Part shown: one piece after another, positions 16,188-24,530 of the stretch
How positions within the stretch are numbered: the stretch's first letter is position 1
Layout: every line of letters starts with the position of its first letter
Source of the DNA: CG-Epi1 sp964634895
GTDB taxonomy: Archaea > Thermoplasmatota > Poseidoniia > MGIII > CG-Epi1
Assembly: GCA_964634895.1 (NCBI GenBank)
Contig: CAZWJS010000004.1
Location: 1-48,859 of the forward strand
Length of the DNA stretch: 48,859 nucleotides
Direction of reading: 5' to 3'
The notes under the pieces: generated by a model
What the model saw: only the letters and a program-made list of their open reading frames with translations
Database searches by the model: none
Told to the model about the DNA's origin: nothing
Position numbers and translations under genes: made by a program

Positions 16188-17156
16188 TTAAACACTCCTC
16201 GTTTCCTTAAGAAAAACATCTTCTAAGGAATTTGTGTGAGGTTCTATAGAGTAAATTTTAACATTTTGGGCAACTAGTTCATCAGTTACCCAAGGTATAA
16301 GATTTTCCTTCAATTTCAACAAAAGTAAGTTATGTTTACCAGCAATCGTTTCTCTTAGAATCACAATGCCCTTTTTTTTTTGTAATTTCTCAGAAATTCT
16401 TTCGTTAATTCCTTTAACTCTCAAAGATAACTTAACATCAGCTTTTTTTACTTCTTTAATAATTCCGTTAATGTTGTCTTGCCGAATCATTTTTCCTTTG
16501 TCTATAATTCCTACATGGGTGCAAATTTCTTGAACTTCAGATAAAACATGGGAGCTCAGAAGAATAGTCAATCCCTTTCTATTCAAATCAAGTAATAATG
16601 TTCTTAGAGCCTTTACACCTCTTGGATCTAATCCAGACGTAGGTTCATCTAAGATTAGAATGTCTGGTTTATGAAGTAGTGCAGAGGCTAAAGCCAATCG
16701 CTTTTTCATTCCTAATGAGAATTCACCTACCTTTCTTTCAATATCATTAGCTAGGCCTAACGTTTTTAGCAATTCTTCACTTCTCTTTTTTATCTTTTCT
16801 TTGGAAATGTTATAGAATCCTCCATAAAATTCCAGAGTTTGCATTGGATTTAACCTGCCATATAGGCCTATTTGTTCAGGCAAGAAGCCAATGTTATTTT
16901 TTATTCCAAATGAGTCCTCATCTATATTTTTTCCGTTGATATATATTTCTCCCTCATCACATTGAAGAATGCCAGTAAGACACTTTATTGTTGTAGTCTT
17001 TCCAGCACCATTTGGACCCAGAAAACCAAATATTTGGCCCTTTTTTACATTAAAACTTAGTTTGTCCAAGGCTTTAAACTCTTTAATTACTCTTCCGAAT
17101 CTGTAAGTACGATAATTCATTTCGACATTTTTCAGTTCAAGAAGATGCTTTGTCAC
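16188..17156 (-). CDS. ABC transporter ATP-binding protein
   Basis: A 322-residue ATPase. Walker A is GPNGAGKTT near residue 50, the Q-loop region is NIGFLPEQIGLYG, the signature FSLGMKKRLALA is a variant of LSGGQ, and Walker B is ILILDEPTSGLDP, followed by the switch histidine in LLSSHVLSE. The C-terminal 80 residues are the DrrA/NosF-like extension. The start is GTG at 17156. A TATA element centred 26 nt upstream suggests a leaderless transcript. It is first in a three-gene operon with the permease and the lamin-tail protein. Confidence 0.93.
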   Translation of the reverse strand: MTKHLLELKNVEMNYRTYRFGRVIKEFKALDKLSFNVKKGQIFGFLGPNGAGKTTTIKCLTGILQCDEGEIYINGKNIDEDSFGIKNNIGFLPEQIGLYGRLNPMQTLEFYGGFYNISKEKIKKRSEELLKTLGLANDIERKVGEFSLGMKKRLALASALLHKPDILILDEPTSGLDPRGVKALRTLLLDLNRKGLTILLSSHVLSEVQEICTHVGIIDKGKMIRQDNINGIIKEVKKADVKLSLRVKGINERISEKLQKKKGIVILRETIAGKHNLLLLKLKENLIPWVTDELVAQNVKIYSIEPHTNSLEDVFLKETRSV

Positions 17157-17178
17157 GTAAAGTCACCCTTAATTGCTG

Positions 17179-17186
17179 TTATAAAA
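17179..17186. promoter_or_regulatory. shared bidirectional TATA element (ABC operon and priL)
   Basis: TTATAAAA reads as a TATA box on both strands (TTTTATAA on the minus strand). Its centre is 25-26 nt before the GTG of priL at 17208 and 26-27 nt before the GTG of the ABC gene at 17156. No other TATA-like element or Shine-Dalgarno sequence is seen in this 51-nt interval. One element therefore appears to set both leaderless transcript starts. Confidence 0.6.
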
Positions 17187-17207
17187 CCACATCGCCCTTG
17201 TAGTAGT

Positions 17208-18701
17208 GTGTCTGAAGATTGGAGATATCCGTTTTTGCCAACTGCGAGAAAAGTTCTTGAAGGTGTTAATTTAAGATCTTTATTAGATGACTACTTTTAT
17301 GCAGAAGCTAGGGATTTAGCACTTCACAGATTAGAAATGGCAGCCTCTAAGGGCAAGATTGAGGTTGAAGGCCCACCAACAAACGATGAAACTGATGTAA
17401 TACTTAGTTTTTTAATTTCACGCCTAATATTATCTAGCTCTGGAAATCAAGCTTTAATTAATTATGCAGCTCTTTCTGAAGCAAGAAGGGCAGAGTCCTT
17501 TCTTAACCAAGAAACAGATGATAATTTGGTAGAAATTGTTAATTCTTTAGACAACATAAATGTAAAGAAAGTCGGGTCTAAGTTTAACTTGAATTTTATT
17601 GATTATGTTAGGGCTGCTTCTAAGCTTAGAGATGGAAATTGGAAATTGTCAAACAGAGGCGTGAGTAATGGCATTGTTGAACTAGATAGAGAGACTTTAG
17701 TTAGATTGATGAGAGAGGTAATAAGGCAACATTTAGAGGAAATTCCAGAGGCGCCACCTGAAATCAAGGAGCATTTTAATGGTAGAATCAAAGATATTAA
17801 ATTAAATATAAACAAGACTTTTAAGGGAAGAATTGCAGGCCTAGAGGGAATAATAGCTGAAAGAGAAGCAGAAGCTCTTAAGGAGTTTGGAGAATTTGAT
17901 TTATCTAAAGCGCCACCTTGTTTTAACAAAAATCTAGCTGATCTCCAAACAGGAGTTAATCTTCCCCATCCTTCCCGTTTTTTTATTACAACATTTTTGT
18001 CTTCATTAAAACAAGATCCTGAGGCAGTTATGCGTTTGTTTGCAACAGCTCCTGATTTCAAAGAATCATTCACAAGATATCAAGTAGAACATATCTCAGG
18101 TAAAACATCCTCCACTCAATATGATACTCCAGCTTGTGACACACTAGTATCAACAGGTGTTTGTCCAGGACCTAATTCTCTTTGTAGATTGATAAAACAT
18201 CCACTTAGTTACTATAGAGTTATGGCCGAAGGAGAAAAAACTGTACAAAATCGAATCGAACGTATATTGCTAGCCACAATTGGCGAAGAAACTTATCCAA
18301 AAGATCTTATTGATATAAATACATCATATTTTAAAGATTATAATTTTTCTTTTCCATCGAAATTGAACAGAAAAAGAATAAGAGAGGCGTATAATAGTTC
18401 TGATATTAGTTTAGTGTCTGCAAAAATTCGTCGTCTAAGTCACCGTACTAGTATAATTGATTCAGAAGTAGAAGAACGTAAAATTTGGATTCCTAAATCA
18501 ACTCTTGCGATAAGTGAGAAAGGCAGTTCTAATTCATATGATTGTTTTGCTGTAACAGACTGGAAAATAGGTTTGAAATTAAGTAAATCATTTGGAGGTA
18601 GTAAGGAAATTGACTTGATTCTTCAACCACATAAAGTTGAACTTAGGTTTAATGAATCGCGTAAACTTTTCTTAATACTAGGTGTTGCCGAAGAATCTTA
18701 A
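17208..18701 (+). CDS. priL: DNA primase large subunit
   Basis: A 497-residue protein that partners the catalytic subunit PriS in RNA/DNA primer synthesis. The four conserved iron-sulfur cysteines are visible at 238 (APPC), 310 (PACD), 319 (GVC) and 326 (LCR), followed by the family motif IKHPLSYY. The N-terminal YPFLPTARKVL is the usual PriL opening. The frame extends 21 codons upstream to an ATG at 17145, but that ATG lies inside the divergent ABC gene. The GTG at 17208 has a correctly spaced TATA and precedes the conserved region, so I chose it. The stop shares TTAA with the convergent gene. Confidence 0.92.
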   Translation: MSEDWRYPFLPTARKVLEGVNLRSLLDDYFYAEARDLALHRLEMAASKGKIEVEGPPTNDETDVILSFLISRLILSSSGNQALINYAALSEARRAESFLNQETDDNLVEIVNSLDNINVKKVGSKFNLNFIDYVRAASKLRDGNWKLSNRGVSNGIVELDRETLVRLMREVIRQHLEEIPEAPPEIKEHFNGRIKDIKLNINKTFKGRIAGLEGIIAEREAEALKEFGEFDLSKAPPCFNKNLADLQTGVNLPHPSRFFITTFLSSLKQDPEAVMRLFATAPDFKESFTRYQVEHISGKTSSTQYDTPACDTLVSTGVCPGPNSLCRLIKHPLSYYRVMAEGEKTVQNRIERILLATIGEETYPKDLIDINTSYFKDYNFSFPSKLNRKRIREAYNSSDISLVSAKIRRLSHRTSIIDSEVEERKIWIPKSTLAISEKGSSNSYDCFAVTDWKIGLKLSKSFGGSKEIDLILQPHKVELRFNESRKLFLILGVAEES

Positions 18702-19804
18702 ACTCTTATTCTTCGTCCACAGCTACAAATAAATTTAGACAGTGTTTCTTCAACATGATGCACTTTTTCACATGCCGGACAAGTAATGTTTTGGATGCCC
18801 TTACCCATGTTGACCTCTGATTCCTTTTCTTTGGATATCTTCTTTGGAGGGGCCGCCTTGCGGACAATTTTTTTCTTTGTAATTGCTTTCTTAGCGACTT
18901 TACGTTTAACAGGTTTCTTCTTAGGCTCAGGCTTTTTTTCTTCAGTAGCGCTATCCTTTAGTTTTGAACCACCTGTAAGCGAAGCTAGCAATTCACTCTC
19001 ATCAAAGTCATCATCTTCATCATCCTCTTCGATGTCTTCATATTCGTCATCTTCTTCATCTTCCTCATCGCCAGGTAAATCAGATTCATAATCTACTCCA
19101 GTAAGACTTTTACTTAATGGATTTATTGCTTCTCTTTCTTTATACAAATCGGCAGTCGTATCTTCGGGTGCTAAAACGAAAGTGTAGATTCCAACAGATA
19201 AAATTATGATAACTACAATTCCTCCTAAAATATAGATTAAATTTTCTTGTATAGGTTCAGGCAGACTTAAGTTAGGCAATGAGAATCCGCCAGAGTCATC
19301 GCCATTGGTAGCTGAACTTTCTATCGTTATTATGAATTGCTCATCTTTTACAACGGTATTATTGTCGTTTTTCAATAAGATTGAAAATCTTAAGTCGCCA
19401 GCATAATCCCTGAATATTGGGTCACTTTCTCTGAATATAGATTCGTATTCTATATATGTAATAGTGGCATCATTACTTTCTTGTTGCGGTCTTGGGCTAC
19501 CTGAGGTTTGTCCTCTATTGTCATCATCATTAAGAAAATCTATAGTGACAGCAATTTTTTGAACAGAAAGATTTTCGTTCTCAGAGTCATAAGTGTGATA
19601 ATCCCCATCTAATCTAATTATAAGAGTTAAATCGGCCCCACCTTGAAAAATTAGAGGATCTTCATTGAAAAGAACATCTTCGCCATTGATTTCCATTTCA
19701 ACAGGTTTATCAGTATATTTGCCAGCACTTGATAAAGGCAATAAGAAAATAGCCAACATCACAATCAACAAAAATTTGATTTCTAATCCGCTTTTAATAT
19801 GCAT
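18698..19804 (-). CDS. secreted-domain membrane protein with acidic/basic cytoplasmic tail and zinc ribbon
   Basis: A 368-residue protein from the ATG at 19804, chosen because AAAGGT lies nine bases upstream and a TATA-like AATAAATA sits near 19848; a TTG at 19831 would lie upstream of the predicted transcript start. The order is a signal peptide (about 1-28), an extracytoplasmic beta-rich domain (29-180), one membrane helix (about 190-212), a strongly acidic stretch (about 240-265), a Lys/Ala/Pro-rich basic stretch resembling histone H1 tails, and a C-terminal zinc ribbon (CPAC, then CSCGRR). The family is unknown to me. It may link the cell surface to nucleic acid or another polyanion inside (inference). 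The stop shares TTAA with priL. Confidence 0.78.
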   Translation of the reverse strand: MHIKSGLEIKFLLIVMLAIFLLPLSSAGKYTDKPVEMEINGEDVLFNEDPLIFQGGADLTLIIRLDGDYHTYDSENENLSVQKIAVTIDFLNDDDNRGQTSGSPRPQQESNDATITYIEYESIFRESDPIFRDYAGDLRFSILLKNDNNTVVKDEQFIITIESSATNGDDSGGFSLPNLSLPEPIQENLIYILGGIVVIIILSVGIYTFVLAPEDTTADLYKEREAINPLSKSLTGVDYESDLPGDEEDEEDDEYEDIEEDDEDDDFDESELLASLTGGSKLKDSATEEKKPEPKKKPVKRKVAKKAITKKKIVRKAAPPKKISKEKESEVNMGKGIQNITCPACEKVHHVEETLSKFICSCGRRIRV

Positions 19805-19897
19805 GACTTTTACCTTTACTGACCTTTCCAATTTAAGACTTGCTATTTATTGATACATCTCACTAAATTTATTAACAGCCGCTTTACTAACTAAATA

Positions 19898-21088
19898 ATG
19901 TCATTCGATAAGAAGCATCTCCGGAAATCTGGAAAAGGAACTCGCGCAGTTCATTCAGGTACCTCATCAGCAGATAATTCAATTAATACTCCCGTTTATC
20001 AATCTAGTACTTTTTTCTTGGATGACAATGCTTACAAGATGTGGAAAGATGGAGCTCCAAGGGCTCCGGTTTATTCTAGATATAATAATCCATCAATGAG
20101 AGCAGTTGAGAAGAAAGTTGCACATTTGGAAGGAGCAGAGGATGCTTTAGTATGTTCAACTGGTATGGCTGCGATTTGTACTACTTTACTTACATTTCTT
20201 AATCAAGGAGATAGAATAGTCACAACTCGCAATCTTTATGGGGGAACAGTGCTTTCTTTAGATCAGGATTTCACTCGTTTTGGCATAGATGTTCATTATG
20301 TGGATATAAAGGATTTAGATGCAGTAGAAGAGGCTCTAAAAGAAAAAGAGACTAAAGTATTGTATTGTGAAACCGTAGCAAATCCATTACTTGAAATCTC
20401 AGATTTGCCTGCATTGGCTAAACTTGCTAAGGAATATGGAGCTATACCTATTGTTGATAGTACTTTTGCTACTCCAATAGCCTGTCAACCTATAAAACAT
20501 GGATTTGATTTGGTTATTCATTCAGTGACTAAATTGCTTAATGGCCATAGTGATATTTTGGGAGGCACTGTTGCAGGTAGTCAAGATTTAATTGACCAAA
20601 TTTGGTATAAGGTTAGAAATTTTGGTGGAAGTATGGATCCTCATCAGGCATCACTTCTTGAGAGGGGAATGAAAACTTTACATGTTAGATATGAAAAATC
20701 AATGGCCACAGCAAATAAGTTAGCTTCTTGGTTGGAGTCTCACGAGAAAATTACAAAAACAATTTATCCTGGTTTGAAGAGTCATGAAGATTATAATTTA
20801 TGTAAAAAAATACTTGATAGTCCAAGTACAATGGTGTGCTTTGAAGTTGCTGGAGGTGATGAAGCCGGAAGGAAATTTATGGATAATCTTCAAACGGCGA
20901 CTCAAGCAGTATCATTAGGCGGTGTTGAATCTTTGATTTCTATGCCATGTTCGACAACACATGTTTCCTGGAAAAAAGAGGATCGTTTAGCCGCAGGTAT
21001 TGGCCTAGGTTTTGTCAGATTTTCAACAGGTTTAGAGGATGCAGAGGATTTAATCGCTGATTTTGAGCAGGCTTTAGACAAATTGTAG
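19898..21088 (+). CDS. Cys/Met metabolism PLP-dependent enzyme (cystathionine gamma-synthase/lyase or methionine gamma-lyase)
   Basis: A 396-residue fold-type I PLP enzyme. The PLP lysine is Lys212 in SVTKLLNGHSD. Asp187 (VDSTF) binds the pyridine nitrogen. YSRYNNP (59-65) supplies the Tyr/Arg that contact the phosphate of the neighbouring subunit, and STGMAA (87-92) binds phosphate. Tyr114 in NLYGGT is the catalytic tyrosine position. MPCSTTHVSW carries a substrate-binding segment. The family covers trans-sulfuration synthases, lyases and methionine gamma-lyase, and the exact reaction is not decidable here. The ATG is preceded by a TATA-like AAATTTATT about 27 nt upstream, which suggests a leaderless transcript. 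Confidence 0.88.
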   Translation: MSFDKKHLRKSGKGTRAVHSGTSSADNSINTPVYQSSTFFLDDNAYKMWKDGAPRAPVYSRYNNPSMRAVEKKVAHLEGAEDALVCSTGMAAICTTLLTFLNQGDRIVTTRNLYGGTVLSLDQDFTRFGIDVHYVDIKDLDAVEEALKEKETKVLYCETVANPLLEISDLPALAKLAKEYGAIPIVDSTFATPIACQPIKHGFDLVIHSVTKLLNGHSDILGGTVAGSQDLIDQIWYKVRNFGGSMDPHQASLLERGMKTLHVRYEKSMATANKLASWLESHEKITKTIYPGLKSHEDYNLCKKILDSPSTMVCFEVAGGDEAGRKFMDNLQTATQAVSLGGVESLISMPCSTTHVSWKKEDRLAAGIGLGFVRFSTGLEDAEDLIADFEQALDKL

Positions 21089-21125
21089 CCCCATAGAGAT
21101 AATAGCCCTCTTTTCATGTATAGTT

Positions 21126-23435
21126 GTGGAACGTTCAATTAGGCTACTTTCAGCTGGTTTTGGAAATGATAAAGTTGATGGTAAAGACCGAACATTGGTT
21201 TATCTTTTTGGAACGACTAAAGAAGGAGAGCCCTTAGCAATCCGAACACCACTTTTACTACCCTATTTTCAGATAGTTGAGCCTACTAATGAAATTATAG
21301 GGAAATTGAAAGAACGTGATGATGTTGAGGCTTTAGAATCTCAAAAGTTGTGGGTTGATGGTTCGGTAAAGAATTGTACCAAAATTACAGGTTCTAATAA
21401 GGATTCGATTTTGAAGGTAAGATACTGGTTGAAAGATAAGGAATTCAAACTTTTAGCTGCAGATATACCTTTTCATTATAGATATTTATTTGATAATAAT
21501 ATTGGCGGCTGTGTTACAGTTAAAGGCGATGAAATAATCGATGATAATTATTCTTGTAAAGTTATTGAGGCTAGAGAAATTAATGAATCTGAAAATTTCG
21601 AATCAGATTTTAGAATATTAAGTTTTGATATAGAAAATTCCATTTTTGAGAGAACAATTTATTGTATTAGCTATTGTGTTAAGACATCAGAAGGATACGT
21701 GCATGAGGAGACTTTACATGGAGATGAAGAAATCCTTTTGAACAATTTTGTTGACGCGGTTAATGAGCATGATCCAGACATAATTACAGGTTACAATATA
21801 GATGGATACGATTTACCACTTCTAGTCGAAAGATGTGAAATTTATGGCATTGATCTGAATATAGGTAGAGATGGCTCAAAATTGGAACAGCGAATGCAAA
21901 GATTTTGGCAGGCCCAAGGTAGAGTTATTGCAGATGCTTGGTGGAATGTTAAAAGAGAAGTTAGACCACGTCAAGAATCCCTTAATGCAGTTGCTAAGGA
22001 ATTACTGGGAAGAGAAAAGCACGATGTAAATCCAAAAAAGATGGATGAGGAATGGGCAAATAATCCAGATAAAGTAATGAAGTATTGTCTTGAAGATGCT
22101 AAATTAGCTTTAGAAATTCTTGAACATATCAAAGTTCTTCAGAAATACCAGCATTTGAGCACAGTTGCCAAGCTTCCCTTGAATGATGTTCTTAATGGTA
22201 TGACTTCTACAATGATAGATTCACTTATGATTAGATTTGCAGATTCCAAAGAAATAGGTGTGCCAATGACGAATCGTCGTAAGAGAACTGGTCACATTGA
22301 GGGCGGATATGTTCATAGTATTGATCCAGGTTTGTATGAATGGGTTTGTGTTCTTGATTTTAAATCGATGTATCCAAGTATTATTATTGATCGTAATCTC
22401 TGTTTTTCAACTAGATCAGATGATGGTGATATTGAAACTCCATTAGGTGTTAAATTCAAGAGTCCTGACCAGAAAAAGGGTCTGTTACCAGAATTATTAA
22501 CAAACATAATGAAAGATAGAGATGAAGCAAAGGAGCTTCAAGCTGCAGCTAAAACAGACTACGAAGAAAATTATTATCGAAGAGTACAGGAAGCGATTAA
22601 GATTTTGATGAATTCGGTTTATGGTGTATTTGCATCTTATTTTTACAGATTCACAAATTTAGATATTGGCGCCTCGATTACAGCATATGCTCGTCAATAT
22701 GTAAAGGAAATCATAGCTGAGTTGGATAAGGAGAATTTAGAGGTGATATATGGAGATACAGATTCTGTTTTTTTCCGTTCTCCACATTCTAATTTGGAAA
22801 AGACTGTGGAAATTGGGGAAAGTATTGCTGAAAGATATTCTGTTGGGGCCAAGCAGCTAGAATTTGAAAAAATCCTTCAGCCTTTCTTTTCGCATGGAGT
22901 TAAGAAGAGATACGTTGGAAAGCAAGTCTGGCCGAAGGAAAGTATGTTGGTCCGTGGTTATGAAACTCGAAGAACAGATGCTTTTCCAGCACAAGTCTCC
23001 GCTCTAGAGGATATATTTGGTAAATTGATGGCTAGAGATATTGATAATGCTTTAGAATCTTCTCAAGATTGGGTTACTAGGATTTCTAAAGGTGAAGTTA
23101 AAAAAGATCAAATGGTAATTTCTAAGACAGTAAATCTTAGTAGAAAATATGTTAACGAAGATAATCAAGCCCATCTGCAAGCATACAAGAAATATATTGA
23201 AACAGGCCGCCCTTTTGTAAGCGGTATGAAAATCTCATTCATTGTGACTAATGCTAATGTAAGTCCAATGATTGTAGAACCTTATATTCCTGAAGAAGAG
23301 TGTCCTGAACCAGATTATAATTATTATGCAGATAGGATCGCAAAGTCCTTATCTCGTTTGACTGAAGTCTTTGATTGGGACGAGAAGGCATTGAAGAAGG
23401 GGAAAAGGGCTCCTAAACAGCAAACATTGTTCTAA
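21126..23435 (+). CDS. polB: family B DNA polymerase
   Basis: A 769-residue replicative-type polymerase with proofreading. Exo I is SFDIEN (Asp168, Glu170), Exo II NIDGYDLP, Exo III YCLEDAKL. Polymerase motif A is DFKSMYPSI (about 411-419), motif B KILMNSVYGV, motif C YGDTDSVF (about 542-549), followed by the KKRY segment. All catalytic aspartates are present. The C-terminus KQQTLF resembles a short PCNA-interacting peptide. The start is GTG at 21126. The stop overlaps the next start by one base (TAATG), so a small membrane protein is translated with it. Confidence 0.95.
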   Translation: MERSIRLLSAGFGNDKVDGKDRTLVYLFGTTKEGEPLAIRTPLLLPYFQIVEPTNEIIGKLKERDDVEALESQKLWVDGSVKNCTKITGSNKDSILKVRYWLKDKEFKLLAADIPFHYRYLFDNNIGGCVTVKGDEIIDDNYSCKVIEAREINESENFESDFRILSFDIENSIFERTIYCISYCVKTSEGYVHEETLHGDEEILLNNFVDAVNEHDPDIITGYNIDGYDLPLLVERCEIYGIDLNIGRDGSKLEQRMQRFWQAQGRVIADAWWNVKREVRPRQESLNAVAKELLGREKHDVNPKKMDEEWANNPDKVMKYCLEDAKLALEILEHIKVLQKYQHLSTVAKLPLNDVLNGMTSTMIDSLMIRFADSKEIGVPMTNRRKRTGHIEGGYVHSIDPGLYEWVCVLDFKSMYPSIIIDRNLCFSTRSDDGDIETPLGVKFKSPDQKKGLLPELLTNIMKDRDEAKELQAAAKTDYEENYYRRVQEAIKILMNSVYGVFASYFYRFTNLDIGASITAYARQYVKEIIAELDKENLEVIYGDTDSVFFRSPHSNLEKTVEIGESIAERYSVGAKQLEFEKILQPFFSHGVKKRYVGKQVWPKESMLVRGYETRRTDAFPAQVSALEDIFGKLMARDIDNALESSQDWVTRISKGEVKKDQMVISKTVNLSRKYVNEDNQAHLQAYKKYIETGRPFVSGMKISFIVTNANVSPMIVEPYIPEEECPEPDYNYYADRIAKSLSRLTEVFDWDEKALKKGKRAPKQQTLF

Positions 23436-23926
23436 TGTCTAAGATAGAGTATAGTAGTGAAAGCCGAATTTGGTATATTGCATCTGCAATATTGATAGGA
23501 GTAACAATTGTTTGCTATTCGATTGTTTATATTTTTGTTTTACCTGATCAGTCGCAAATATTCCCTTTAATTTCTAAGGCTATAAATGTTTCGTTTGTAT
23601 TTCTGGGATTGGCTGGAATTTTTATTGGATTTCAAGGGTATAAATTTAGAAATGGTCGTTCTTTCTTGATTCGCTTTGATGGGGAACAACTTTTGCTTAA
23701 ATTAGAAAAGTTGTTCTTGGACAATGAGTTTGAAGTACGAGAAACAAGTTGTGTTAGCGCTCCGGATCTGGGATTGTGGCGTGATGTTGGACGCTTACTG
23801 CTTGAAGATGGTGAAATAGAGATTAAGGAACTATGGTTTTACATGTATTATTACAGGACGCAAGTTGCGATGAGAAATAAAATCCCTGAAGAATTAATCG
23901 AGAAAGTTATTGCTAATCTGGAGTAA
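23435..23926 (+). CDS. two-helix membrane protein coupled to polB, function unknown
   Basis: A 163-residue protein starting in the TAATG overlap with polB. Two membrane helices lie at about 13-34 and 45-66. The remaining 95 residues form a cytoplasmic alpha/beta domain with GEQLLLKLEKLFLDN and a Trp/Tyr-rich ELWFYMYYYR segment. I do not recognise the family. The one-base overlap indicates co-expression with the polymerase, but no functional link is evident. Its end overlaps the convergent flavin reductase gene by 14 nt. Confidence 0.72.
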   Translation: MSKIEYSSESRIWYIASAILIGVTIVCYSIVYIFVLPDQSQIFPLISKAINVSFVFLGLAGIFIGFQGYKFRNGRSFLIRFDGEQLLLKLEKLFLDNEFEVRETSCVSAPDLGLWRDVGRLLLEDGEIEIKELWFYMYYYRTQVAMRNKIPEELIEKVIANLE

Positions 23927-24401
23927 ACTTTCCTAAACCTGAGGAATAGTAAACCATTGGTTCAGCATCTTCATCAAAGTTTCCATTTTCGATTTGTCCA
24001 ACAAATATAGTGTGGTCTCCTCCCTCGTACATCTCTTTGATACTACATTCCATTGAAGCTAGACATCCATGTAGGAGCGGAGTTCCATTATCAGTTAGCT
24101 CATGCTCACTTGATTTTATCAGCTCATTTTTATCTATTTTTGAGTTAGCAAAATCCCACGCTAATTTTCCTTGCTCAGAACTGCAAATATTAACCCCAAA
24201 ATGTGTGTTTTTAGTTAGTGAATCATGGCTTGCTATTTTTCTATCGATACATATTAAAACTAAAGGTGGGTCCATTGACAGTGAACAGAAGCTTGAAACA
24301 GTTAACCCTCCAAATGTGTTATTTTCACTAAAAGTTACTAGCGTTACTCCGGATGCAAAGCGCTTCATTAGTTCTTTAAAAAGATCATCAGATATTGCCA
24401 T
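23913..24401 (-). CDS. flavin reductase-like domain protein (FMN-binding split barrel)
   Basis: A 162-residue protein from the ATG at 24401; a TTG at 24416 is an alternative. Family features are FASGVTLVTF near the N-terminus, GGLTVSSFCSLSMDPPLVLICI (the FMN-phosphate loop and following strand), FGVNICSS, and the late GGDHTIFVGQIE strand. Relatives (HpaC-like) reduce free FMN or FAD with NAD(P)H for a partner monooxygenase or bind FMN tightly. No partner oxygenase is adjacent. An ACTAAATA element about 26 nt before the ATG would fit a leaderless transcript. Confidence 0.88.
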   Translation of the reverse strand: MAISDDLFKELMKRFASGVTLVTFSENNTFGGLTVSSFCSLSMDPPLVLICIDRKIASHDSLTKNTHFGVNICSSEQGKLAWDFANSKIDKNELIKSSEHELTDNGTPLLHGCLASMECSIKEMYEGGDHTIFVGQIENGNFDEDAEPMVYYSSGLGKFTPD

Positions 24402-24530
24402 TGAGTCAAACAACAAGAGCCTTCTATTTAGTATAATTTAGACCTCCTGCTACTTTTTTAACCCTCTTCTTAACTTTAACCAATAATCCGAACGCGTGTA
24501 TGCACAGCCGCAGTGAGGAAAAAGGAAAAT

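Noticed and set aside
17145..17207. Upstream ATG start for priL
   Set aside because: It lies inside the divergent ABC gene and upstream of the TATA that would have to drive it.
17603..18073. 156-codon open frame on the minus strand
   Set aside because: It is antisense to the conserved centre of priL, including the first Fe-S cysteine.
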